This document shows, in pieces, positions 9,870 through 16,926 of a stretch of DNA of 64,000 bases (within the stretch, counting starts at the first letter, position 1; each line of letters starts with the position of its first letter). The position numbers and the translations under genes were made by a program. The notes below the pieces were generated by a model. The model saw only the letters and a list, made by a program, of their open reading frames with translations, was not told the origin of the DNA and made no database searches. The stretch is taken from contig NZ_JARGCS010000030.1 of assembly GCF_029193575.1 (NCBI RefSeq), positions 62,001 to 126,000 on the forward strand. Direction: 5' to 3'. The DNA comes from Pseudomonas entomophila (GTDB taxonomy: Bacteria > Pseudomonadota > Gammaproteobacteria > Pseudomonadales > Pseudomonadaceae).

Positions 9870-11428
9870 GTGCGATGGCCCGTGCAGTTGGCAAAGGCAA
9901 ACCGAAAGGGCCCAGCCGCCTGGCGCTTTGGCTCATCCTGGTCCTGTGCCTTCCAGCCCTGGCCCTGGACCTCAGCCCCCAGGAGCAGGCCGGCAAGCGT
10001 CTCTACCGCGAAGGCCTCTCCAGCAGCGACGCCCAGCTCACCGCCCGGGTCGGCGCCAGCGACCTGAGCGTACCTGCCAGCGTGCTGCCTTGCGCCAGCT
10101 GTCACGGCATCGACGGTCGCGGCCGCGCCGAGGGTGGGGTACGCCCCCCCAGCCTCGACTGGCAGCGCCTGGCTGCCGGCCAGGGTCTGCGCCAAGCCAA
10201 TGGCCGCCGCTACCCTGCCTACCGCGAGGCCACCTTGGCCCGTGCCATCCACCAGGGCCTGGACCCCGCTGGCAATCGCCTGGACCCCGCCATGCCGCGC
10301 TTCGACCTGACCGCCACCGACCAGCGCAACCTCGCCGCCTATCTCAAGCGCCTGGCCGACGAGCGTGACCCCGGCGTGGAGGAGGGCGCCTTGCGCCTGG
10401 GCACCCTGTTGCCCGCCAGCGGCCCCCTGGCCGAGCCCGCCCAGGTGATCCGCGCCGTGCTCGAAGATGGCCTCGAACAGCTCAACCAACAGGGTGGCCT
10501 GCATGGCCGGCGCCTGGAGCTGCGGGTCGTGGACCCAGGCGAGACCCCAGCCAGCGCCGAAAAGGCCCTGGCGCGGTTGGTGCAAACCGAGCAGGTCTTC
10601 GCCCTGGTCATGCCCCTGGCGCCGATGCTCGACGAGCGACTGGCCGCCTTGCTCGACCAGTACGGCATACCCTGGGTCGGCAGCACGCCCCGCGCCGGCG
10701 GCGGCCTGCTGATCTTCGACCCCTTGCCCGGCGTGCCGGCACAACTGCTCAGCCTCGCCAGCCATGCCCGTGAGCGCCTGGGGCTGGCCCTGGGTGCCCT
10801 GCAAGTGGTCTACGCCGATGCCGAACAGGCCGCCGCCGCCGAGGCGGTGCGCACCCGCCTGCAACAGTGGGGCGCGGCCCCGCCAGCGGCCCAGGCTTTC
10901 GACGGCCAGGCGCCGACGGGCGAGGGTATCTTGTTCCTCGGTCGCCCCCAGGCCTTCGCGCGCCTCGCCGAGGCCTTGCGCGAGCGCGGGCGCACGCCGT
11001 ATCTGTTCGCGGCTTCGAGCCAAGTTGCCAGCGTCGTGGCGGACTTGCCCGCGCAATGGTCGGACAGGCTGTTCCTGGCCTATCCCTTCGTGCCTGGCGA
11101 TTGGACCGACCAGGGCCGTGCCACCCTGGCCGGCCTGCAACAGCGCCAGGGCCTGGACCCACGCCAGGCATCGCTGCAGATCAACACCCTGTGCGCCCTG
11201 CGCCTGCTCACCGAGGCCCTGCGCCAGGTCGGCCGCGACGCCAGCCGCGAAGGGCTGGTGCGCGCCCTCGAAAGCCTGCACGGCGTCGACATCGGCCTGA
11301 CCCCGCCCCTGGGCTTTGGCCCCGGCCGTCGCCAGGGCCTGGCCGGCGCCCACGTGGTGGCCGTGGCGCTGCCCGGCCCGCGTTTCCAGCCCGTCGCCGC
11401 CTACCGCCCGCTGGCGGACAACCCTTGA
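9866..11428 (+). CDS. cytochrome c fused to a periplasmic ligand-binding domain
   Basis: The 520-residue protein starts at GTG 9866, overlapping the previous stop. A hydrophobic signal (about 21-36) precedes a class I cytochrome c domain with one haem motif CASCH and a probable Met ligand in PAMPRF. From about residue 170 it continues as a type 1 periplasmic binding protein of the branched-chain amino acid family (LRLGTLLPASGPLAEPAQVIR, later LLDQYGIPWVGSTP). The fusion suggests ligand sensing linked to electron transfer, or an electron acceptor for the oxidase. No permease genes are nearby, so classical ABC uptake is unlikely. Confidence 0.82.
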   Translation: MSAMARAVGKGKPKGPSRLALWLILVLCLPALALDLSPQEQAGKRLYREGLSSSDAQLTARVGASDLSVPASVLPCASCHGIDGRGRAEGGVRPPSLDWQRLAAGQGLRQANGRRYPAYREATLARAIHQGLDPAGNRLDPAMPRFDLTATDQRNLAAYLKRLADERDPGVEEGALRLGTLLPASGPLAEPAQVIRAVLEDGLEQLNQQGGLHGRRLELRVVDPGETPASAEKALARLVQTEQVFALVMPLAPMLDERLAALLDQYGIPWVGSTPRAGGGLLIFDPLPGVPAQLLSLASHARERLGLALGALQVVYADAEQAAAAEAVRTRLQQWGAAPPAAQAFDGQAPTGEGILFLGRPQAFARLAEALRERGRTPYLFAASSQVASVVADLPAQWSDRLFLAYPFVPGDWTDQGRATLAGLQQRQGLDPRQASLQINTLCALRLLTEALRQVGRDASREGLVRALESLHGVDIGLTPPLGFGPGRRQGLAGAHVVAVALPGPRFQPVAAYRPLADNP

Positions 11429-11440
11429 ACGGAGGTGCCC

Positions 11441-12070
11441 ATGCGTATCGTGCTGCTGTGTGTGTTGCTGGCCCTGGCCAGCGCCAGCCACGCCGACCAG
11501 CCGGCGGCGCGGGTCAATGGCGTGGAGATCGGCGTCACCCGCCTGGAGCGCTACTTCAGCGAATACCTGCAAGCCCAGGGCAGGGCGCTGACCAGCATCC
11601 GCAACCCCAACCTGTACAAGCGCCTGCGGGACGAAGCATTGGACGAGTTGATCGACAAGGAATTGTTGTGGCAGGCCGCCCAGCGCGAAGGTATCGCCAT
11701 CGACGACACCCAGGTCGCAGCCCAGGTCGCGCAGCTGGAGCAGGCATTTGGCGGCCCCGAGGTGTTTACCCGGCGCCTGGCCGAGGCCGGCTTCGATAGG
11801 GCAGGCTTCGCCGACTACACTCGTCACGAGATGGCCGCCCAGCAGGCCTATGCGCGGATGAGCGCCATTGACCCGCCCAGCGAGGCGCAGGTCGAGGCCT
11901 TTCGCCGGCAACTACAAGACATGCAGAACCAAAGTGATAACACTTCGGTCATAGGGGAACAGGGCCTGGCCCTGGCCAGAACCCTGCTCGTCGAGCAGTT
12001 GCAGGCCCAGGCCCGGCAGACGGTGCGCCAACGATTGCGCGAGGGGGCACGCATCGAACGTGCGCAGTGA
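11441..12070 (+). CDS. SurA-N-like periplasmic chaperone without a PPIase domain
   Basis: This is a 209-residue protein with a signal peptide (cleavage near SHA). The body resembles the SurA/PrsA N-terminal chaperone domain (VNGVEIGVTRLERYFSEYLQ, DEALDELIDKELLWQAAQRE). The parvulin rotamase domain expected after it is absent, and the protein ends in a helical tail. ATG 11441 is chosen because GGAGG lies five bases upstream; a GTG at 11435 is part of that ribosome site. It ends the operon and may help the very large oxidase cross or fold in the periplasm. Confidence 0.7.
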   Translation: MRIVLLCVLLALASASHADQPAARVNGVEIGVTRLERYFSEYLQAQGRALTSIRNPNLYKRLRDEALDELIDKELLWQAAQREGIAIDDTQVAAQVAQLEQAFGGPEVFTRRLAEAGFDRAGFADYTRHEMAAQQAYARMSAIDPPSEAQVEAFRRQLQDMQNQSDNTSVIGEQGLALARTLLVEQLQAQARQTVRQRLREGARIERAQ

Positions 12071-12075
12071 CGGTA

Positions 12076-12093
12076 TTCCCCAACACTGGGGAA
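12076..12093 (+). promoter_or_regulatory. perfect palindromic activator site 1, T2SS/csg operon
   Basis: TTCCCC-AACACT-GGGGAA is a perfect inverted repeat; the flanking bases extend each arm to seven (ATTCCCC/GGGGAAT, 12075-12094). It lies 129 bases before the -24 element at 12222. It could also act as a hairpin ending the upstream operon, but the recurrence of the motif before two other sigma-54 promoters favours protein binding. Confidence 0.7.
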
Positions 12094-12119
12094 TGCGCCC
12101 AGGGCAAAGTGCCATCTAG

Positions 12120-12137
12120 TTCCCCGTAACTGGGGAA
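12120..12137 (+). promoter_or_regulatory. perfect palindromic activator site 2, T2SS/csg operon
   Basis: TTCCCC-GTAACT-GGGGAA repeats the arms of site 1 with a different six-base centre. The two centres are 44 bases apart, close to four helical turns, which suits cooperative binding by two activator dimers on one face of the DNA. It ends 85 bases before the -24 element. Confidence 0.72.
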
Positions 12138-12221
12138 AAGATTGCACGCCTGGCTTTCCCGCACTGGGCCAGCCCTGCAATATCAACGACTTGAACGTGG
12201 TGCGACATGACTATTCACGCC

Positions 12222-12237
12222 TGGCACGAAGCCTGCT
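12222..12237 (+). promoter_or_regulatory. sigma-54 promoter of the T2SS/csg operon
   Basis: TGGCACG-AAGC-CTGCT has a perfect -24 half and a one-mismatch -12 half, with exactly ten bases between GG and GC. It lies 65 bases before the GTG start of the receiver gene and downstream of two palindromic activator sites. Confidence 0.83.
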
Positions 12238-12301
12238 CAAGCCTCTACAAGGCCGCACTTCGCAGACCGGGAAACCGGGCAGTTCATGGGAGTGGACCTT
12301 G

Positions 12302-12832
12302 GTGAACAGAGTTTTGGTGGTCGATGACGAGCAGACCCTTGCGCAGAACTTGCAGGCTTACTTGCAAGCGCAAGGCCTGGACGTCCAAGTTGCCCACGAC
12401 GGTGCCACGGGGATTGGCCTGGCCGAACGCCATGCACCGGACGTGATCGTGCTGGATTACCGCTTGCCCGACATGGAGGGGTTTCAGGTCCTGGAGACCG
12501 TGCGCAGGAACAGGCAATGCCATTTCGTGCTGATCACCGCCCACCCGACCGTCGAGGTCCGTGAGCGGGCCGCCGAGCTTGGCGTCACGCATGTCCTGTT
12601 CAAGCCGTTCCCGTTGGCGGAACTGGCCCGCGCGGTGTTCGACCTGATGGGCATCGAGCGCCAGCGCAGGGCCACGGACACCCCGGCCGAAGGGTTCGTC
12701 GAGCGACGCCAGAACAGGAACCAGACGTTCCCCCTGCAGTTGTACGATGGCAGCTGGGTCCTGGCCGACCGCCGACGCAATGGCGCCAAGCCCCCCGAAC
12801 CTGACGACGACCAACTGCTCACCGGGGAATAG
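12302..12832 (+). CDS. receiver-domain response regulator with a short C-terminal tail
   Basis: This is a 176-residue protein. Residues 1-120 are a CheY-like receiver: acidic pair D8-D9, phospho-acceptor D52 in VIVLDYRLPDMEG, T/S in LITAHP, and K in LFKPFP. No DNA-binding or enzymatic output domain follows, only about 50 polar residues (QLYDGSWVLADRRRNG). GTG 12302 is chosen because GGGAG lies nine bases upstream. An upstream ATG at 12191 would place the sigma-54 promoter inside the coding sequence. As first gene of the secretion operon it may regulate assembly by protein contact, or feed back on the controlling kinase. Confidence 0.85.
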   Translation: MNRVLVVDDEQTLAQNLQAYLQAQGLDVQVAHDGATGIGLAERHAPDVIVLDYRLPDMEGFQVLETVRRNRQCHFVLITAHPTVEVRERAAELGVTHVLFKPFPLAELARAVFDLMGIERQRRATDTPAEGFVERRQNRNQTFPLQLYDGSWVLADRRRNGAKPPEPDDDQLLTGE

Positions 12833-12892
12833 CGGCGCCCGCGGCCTTCCCTGAACCAGCCTGCGACGCGCCCCTGAGCGGAGTCGCAGGTC

Positions 12893-14566
12893 ATGAGCCT
12901 TGATGCAGCCCCCAGCGTCGCCTACCCCCGCGAACTGCTCAACCAGGCCCGTGCCGAGGCCAGCGACGAGCGCCTGCTCAGCCGCCTTGAGCGCCTGAGC
13001 GGCGACGCCCCGGCGACCTTCCTCCAGCGCCTGGCCGCCACCCTGCATTACCCGGCGCTGGACACCCAGGCGCTGTTCGCCAGCCAGCCCTGTTTCGAGC
13101 AGGTCGGCCTGGCCCAGTGCCTGAAGCGCGAAAGCGTGCTGGTGGAGCAGGGCGGCCATCGCCTCGGCGTGTTCGCCGACCCCTTCGACAGTGCCCGCCT
13201 GGCCTGGATCGACGACTGCCTGCAAGGCGCGCCGCTGTACCTGGCCCACGCCGCCGACCTTGCCGCCTTCCTGGCCCGCCACGAAGAAGCCTTCCACGCC
13301 GTCGACGCCCTCGGCCAGGACGCCGAGCCCGGCACCGAGGCCGACGCCTTGCAACGCCTGTCGCTGACCAGCATCAGCGAAGACCAGAGCCGCGTGGTCA
13401 AGCTGGTCAACTCGACCCTGTACGACGCCCTCAAGCTGCATGCCAGCGACATCCACCTGGGCATGACCGGCCAGGGCCTGACCATCAAGTACCGCATCGA
13501 CGGCGTGCTCAACGGCGCCGGCAAGGCCAGTGGCAGCGCCTTCGCCGAACAGGTGATCTCGCGCATCAAGGTCATGGCCGAGCTGGACATCGGCGAGAAG
13601 CGCGTGCCCCAGGACGGTCGTTTCAAGGTGGCGATCGGTGAACGGCAGATCGATTTCCGCGTGTCGATCATGCCCAGCATCTTCGGCGAGGACGCCGTGC
13701 TGCGTGTGCTCGACAAGCAGGACCTGTCCGACCAGGTCAGCGGCGTGCGTCTGCAAGCCCTGGGCTTCGCCGACGACACCCTGCGTGCCCTGCGCCGGCT
13801 GGCCAGCGAACCCTACGGCATGATCCTGGTCACCGGCCCCACCGGCAGCGGCAAGACCACCACCCTCTACGCCATGCTCAGCGAGATCAACCACGGCATG
13901 GACAAGATCATCACCATCGAAGACCCGGTGGAGTACCAGTTGCCGGGCGTGTTGCAGATCCCGGTCAACGAGAAGAAGGGCCTGACCTTCGCCCGGGGCC
14001 TGCGCTCGATCCTGCGCCACGACCCGGACAAGATCCTGGTCGGTGAGATCCGCGACCCGGACACCGCGCAGATCGCCGTGCAGTCGGCGCTCACCGGGCA
14101 CCTGGTGTTCACCACCATCCACGCCAACAACGTGTTCGACGTGATCGGCCGCTTCAGCCAGATGCAGGTCGACCCCTACAGCTTCGTCTCCGCGCTCAAC
14201 GCCGTGCTGGCCCAACGCCTGATCCGCCTGGCCTGCCCGCATTGCGCGGTGCCCTGCGAGGCCGATGACCCGGCCCTGGCCGCTTCTGGCCTGACCCGCG
14301 AGGCAGTGGCCGGCTGGCGCTTGGTCCGCGCCCAGGGCTGCGGCCAGTGCCGTGGCAGCGGCTACCGCGGGCGCAGCGCGATCGCCGAGCTGCTGCACCT
14401 GGACGACGACCTGCGGCAGATGATCGTCGAGCGCCGCCCGCTTTCGCAGATCAAGACGCTGGCCTGCCAGCGTGGCCTGCGCCTGCTGCGTGCTTCGGCC
14501 TTGGACCTGGTCCGCGAGGGCCGCACCACACTCGAGGAGATCAACCGTGTCACATTCATCGCTTGA
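12893..14566 (+). CDS. gspE: GspE/PilB-type secretion ATPase
   Basis: This 557-residue hexameric ATPase of the T2SS/T4P family powers pseudopilus assembly on the cytoplasmic side. The catalytic domain has DIHLGMTGQGLTIKYRIDGV, Walker A GPTGSGKT at 315-322, ITIEDPVEYQ (Asp box), LRHDPDKILVGEIRD (Walker B) and the His box LTGHLVFTTIHANN. A zinc tetracysteine is intact (C448, C451, C483, C486). The N-terminal part is shorter and less conserved than in classical GspE. It is first of a run of overlapping or closely spaced genes. The partner platform protein GspF is absent from the operon. Confidence 0.93.
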   Translation: MSLDAAPSVAYPRELLNQARAEASDERLLSRLERLSGDAPATFLQRLAATLHYPALDTQALFASQPCFEQVGLAQCLKRESVLVEQGGHRLGVFADPFDSARLAWIDDCLQGAPLYLAHAADLAAFLARHEEAFHAVDALGQDAEPGTEADALQRLSLTSISEDQSRVVKLVNSTLYDALKLHASDIHLGMTGQGLTIKYRIDGVLNGAGKASGSAFAEQVISRIKVMAELDIGEKRVPQDGRFKVAIGERQIDFRVSIMPSIFGEDAVLRVLDKQDLSDQVSGVRLQALGFADDTLRALRRLASEPYGMILVTGPTGSGKTTTLYAMLSEINHGMDKIITIEDPVEYQLPGVLQIPVNEKKGLTFARGLRSILRHDPDKILVGEIRDPDTAQIAVQSALTGHLVFTTIHANNVFDVIGRFSQMQVDPYSFVSALNAVLAQRLIRLACPHCAVPCEADDPALAASGLTREAVAGWRLVRAQGCGQCRGSGYRGRSAIAELLHLDDDLRQMIVERRPLSQIKTLACQRGLRLLRASALDLVREGRTTLEEINRVTFIA

Positions 14567-15329
14567 TCGAAACCACACCGGCTACTGCGCCGTGCTCGGC
14601 GCCGACGGCGTGGGCCTGGGCAACCGCCGGCAGTGGCTGGGCAGCCAGGCCTTCGCCGCCGAGGCCGCGCAACCGGCCTGGGCCCCGGCCCTGGAGGCCC
14701 TCGGCGCGCTGCTCGAGGCGCACGGGGCCAGTGCGGCGCCTTTGCAGGTGCTGCTGTCGGCGCGCTACAGCCGCTTCTGCCTGGTGCCCTGGAGCGAGGC
14801 CATTGGTCACCCGCGCGAACTGCACGCCTATGCCCGAGCCTGCTTCGAGCAGCTCTACGGCCAGGCGCTGGACGACTGGCGCATCGTGTTGTCAGCGGAA
14901 CCGGCGGGCGCACCGCGCATCGCCACGGCCTTGCCCGAGGCGTTGCTGCAAGGCCTGCAAGCCTTGGGCAAGCGTCGCCGGCTGCGCCTGCATTCGGTGC
15001 AGCCATACCTGATGGCCGCCTACAACCGTTGCTTGGCGCAGCTTGCGCAGGGCGACTTCCTGTTCGTGCTCGCCGAACCCCGGCGCAGTGTGTTGCTGCT
15101 GGCCGCCGGCGGCGCCTGGCAGCAGGTGCTGGCCCAGGGCTGCGCCGACAGCGACCAGGCCCTGCGCGCGCTGATCGAGCGCACCTGCGAGTTGTATGGC
15201 GAGCACCTGCCACGGGTCTACCTGCATGCCCCAGGGCGCCAGGACGCGGTGGGCCTGGGGGCGGTGCAGTTGTGCGCGGCCGGTGGTGACAGCGACCCGC
15301 TGTGCGCCATGTGGCGGGCGGTGGCCTGA
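14547..15329 (+). CDS. unrecognised cytoplasmic protein in the PilM/GspL(N) position
   Basis: The protein has 260 residues, starts at GTG 14547 and overlaps the gspE stop by 20 bases, with GAGGAG just upstream. No signal peptide or convincing membrane span is present, so it is probably cytoplasmic. Gene order (ATPase, this gene, then PilN-, PilO- and PilP-like genes, then secretin) puts it where the actin-fold protein PilM, MshI or the cytoplasmic half of GspL is found. I do not see clear actin-fold phosphate motifs, so the assignment rests on position. Confidence 0.6.
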   Translation: MSHSSLDRNHTGYCAVLGADGVGLGNRRQWLGSQAFAAEAAQPAWAPALEALGALLEAHGASAAPLQVLLSARYSRFCLVPWSEAIGHPRELHAYARACFEQLYGQALDDWRIVLSAEPAGAPRIATALPEALLQGLQALGKRRRLRLHSVQPYLMAAYNRCLAQLAQGDFLFVLAEPRRSVLLLAAGGAWQQVLAQGCADSDQALRALIERTCELYGEHLPRVYLHAPGRQDAVGLGAVQLCAAGGDSDPLCAMWRAVA

Positions 15330-15330
15330 C

Positions 15331-15873
15331 ATGCGCCGCCTGGACCTGGAATTCCAACCACGGCGCAGCAGCCCGCTGGCCTGGTCGCTGCTGGCCTTGG
15401 GTAGCGCGGTGCTGGCGCTGTTGCTGCTGGCCCAGCAGCACTTGCAACGCGAGCAAGTCGAGCTGGAAGCGCGAGTGCACCAGCTCGAACTCAAGCTCGG
15501 CCGCCGCCCGGCCACCGCCGCGCCGCAGAGCAGCGCCGCCAGCCGCGAGCAGGCCGAGCAACTGGCGCAGATGCGCAGCGTCTCGCAGCAGTTGCAGCGG
15601 CCCTGGGAGCAACTGTTCGCCATGCTCGAAGCCCAGCCCCAGGAAGACGTGGCGCTGCTCAGCCTGACCCCGGACGCGCGCAAGGGCCAGGTGCGCATCG
15701 CCGCCGAGGCCCGCAGCCTGGAGGCGATGCTGCAGTACCACCAGCGCCTGGAACGCAGCGCGGAGCTGGCGGATGTGTCGCTGCTCAACCATGAGGTGCT
15801 GGCCGGGCAGGCCGCGCACCCGGTGCGCTTCAACCTCACCGCCACCTGGGAGACCGGCCATGCGCGTCCCTAG
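15331..15873 (+). CDS. PilN/GspL(C)-like inner-membrane platform protein
   Basis: A bitopic protein of 180 residues: a short cytoplasmic N-terminus, one strong transmembrane helix (about 18-35, WSLLALGSAVLALLLLAQQ), a coiled-coil stretch (about 37-90) and a small periplasmic domain. This is the layout of PilN and of the C-terminal half of GspL. It begins one base after the preceding stop, and its own stop lies inside the next gene (14-base overlap). Confidence 0.7.
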   Translation: MRRLDLEFQPRRSSPLAWSLLALGSAVLALLLLAQQHLQREQVELEARVHQLELKLGRRPATAAPQSSAASREQAEQLAQMRSVSQQLQRPWEQLFAMLEAQPQEDVALLSLTPDARKGQVRIAAEARSLEAMLQYHQRLERSAELADVSLLNHEVLAGQAAHPVRFNLTATWETGHARP

Positions 15874-16411
15874 CCTGATCCTTCACGAACGCCTGCGCGG
15901 CCTGGGCCGGGCAGGGCAGGCGGCTTTGCTGGTCGGTGCGCTGGCCGTGCTGTTCGCCGTCGCCGCAGTGCTGCCGCGGTGGCAGGCGGTGCGCACGCTG
16001 CAGGCCAGCGAGGCGGATGCCCGAGCGCAGGTGCAACGGGTGCTGCGCGGCGAGCTGAAGGTGGCCGCCAGGCCTGAGCAGCAGACGCTGGACAGCCTGC
16101 GCCAGCAACTGCCCGGCCAGCCGCAGGCCAGCGAACTGATCGAGCGCCTGTACCGCCTGGCCAGCGCCGAGCGCATCAGCCTGGCGCGGGGTGAATACGC
16201 CTTGGGCGTGGACCCCAAGACCCAGCTGGCGCGCTACCAGATCGTGCTGCCGGTGCGTGGCAGCTACCCACAGATCCGTGGCTTCCTCCAGGCGTTGCTC
16301 GGCCAGTTGCCGACCCTGGTGCTCGAAGACCTGGAGCTGCAACGCAAACGCATCGGCGACAGCGAGCTCAATGCCCGGCTGCGCATGACCCTTTACCTGT
16401 CGAGGTCGTGA
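15860..16411 (+). CDS. PilO/GspM-like inner-membrane platform protein
   Basis: The protein has 183 residues with one N-terminal transmembrane helix (about 20-40), a coiled-coil linker, and a C-terminal alpha/beta domain with the pattern YQIVLPVRGSYPQIRGFLQALL seen in PilO and GspM proteins. It should pair with the PilN-like protein next to it in the inner membrane. It overlaps its neighbours at both ends, so the subunits are probably made in matched amounts. Confidence 0.75.
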   Translation: MRVPSLILHERLRGLGRAGQAALLVGALAVLFAVAAVLPRWQAVRTLQASEADARAQVQRVLRGELKVAARPEQQTLDSLRQQLPGQPQASELIERLYRLASAERISLARGEYALGVDPKTQLARYQIVLPVRGSYPQIRGFLQALLGQLPTLVLEDLELQRKRIGDSELNARLRMTLYLSRS

Positions 16412-16926
16412 TGAACACTCAACGCGTGGTGAGGTGGGTGGGCTTCCTGGGCGTGAGCGCGGTGTTGGCGTGGGCGCCAGGGCATTGGTTCGGTGGGGAA
16501 GAGGGGATGGCCCTATCACGGGGCAAGCCCGCTACGGAGGCAACTGCGCACGACACTCCCCGTGCAGGAGCGGGCTTGCCCCGTGATAGGGCCGACCATG
16601 CCCCCGCGCCCCGCGACCTGTTCCCTGCGCAACGCTGGGCTCCCGCGCCCACCCTGGCCAGCGTCACCGAACAACCCATCGCCCCGGCACCGGTAGCTCC
16701 CGCAGCCCCCACCGCCCCGGTCCTGCCGTTCCAGTTCATCGGTCGCCTGGGCGACCGCGACGACCTGCAGGTGTTCCTGCAAAGCGGCGAGAAACTCTAC
16801 GTCGTGCGCCAGGGCGACGTGATCGACGACACCTACCGCCTCGATCGGGTCTCGGCCAACGAACTGAACCTGGTCTACCTGCCATTGCACCAGTCGCAGA
16901 CCCTGTCTGTCGGGAGCGCACCATGA
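16411..16926 (+). CDS. GspC/PilP-like periplasmic connector with a REP element inside
   Basis: A 171-residue protein with an N-terminal membrane anchor (about 10-25), a long low-complexity Ala/Pro linker (to about 108) and a compact C-terminal domain (PFQFIGRLGDRDDLQVFLQS...LYVVRQGDVIDDTYRLD). That domain is the homology-region fold of GspC/PilP, which contacts the secretin. Residues about 33-62 are encoded by a 25-base inverted repeat that is a REP pair (16509-16593), read through in frame. ATG 16411 follows GAGG by five bases; a GTG at 16408 is an alternative. Confidence 0.75.
   Translation: MNTQRVVRWVGFLGVSAVLAWAPGHWFGGEEGMALSRGKPATEATAHDTPRAGAGLPRDRADHAPAPRDLFPAQRWAPAPTLASVTEQPIAPAPVAPAAPTAPVLPFQFIGRLGDRDDLQVFLQSGEKLYVVRQGDVIDDTYRLDRVSANELNLVYLPLHQSQTLSVGSAP
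16509..16593. repeat. REP pair (BIME) inside a coding sequence
   Basis: Two perfect inverted 25-base arms, 16509-16533 and 16569-16593, carry the REP core (GGGGCAAGCCCGCT and its complement) around a 35-base spacer. The arms match the intergenic REPs elsewhere in the window. Here the repeat is translated without a stop or frameshift, giving LSRGKPA from one arm and AGLPRDRA from the other. Confidence 0.92.

Noticed and set aside
12075..12137. The two GGGGAA palindromes read as transcription terminators of the oxidase operon
   Set aside because: No U-tract follows either one, they occur twice 44 bases apart, and the same motif precedes two other sigma-54 promoters.
12160..12180. Possible second sigma-54 promoter (TGGGCCAGCCCTGCAA) before the receiver gene
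   Set aside because: GG and GC are nine bases apart rather than ten; the element at 12222 fits and lies nearer the gene.
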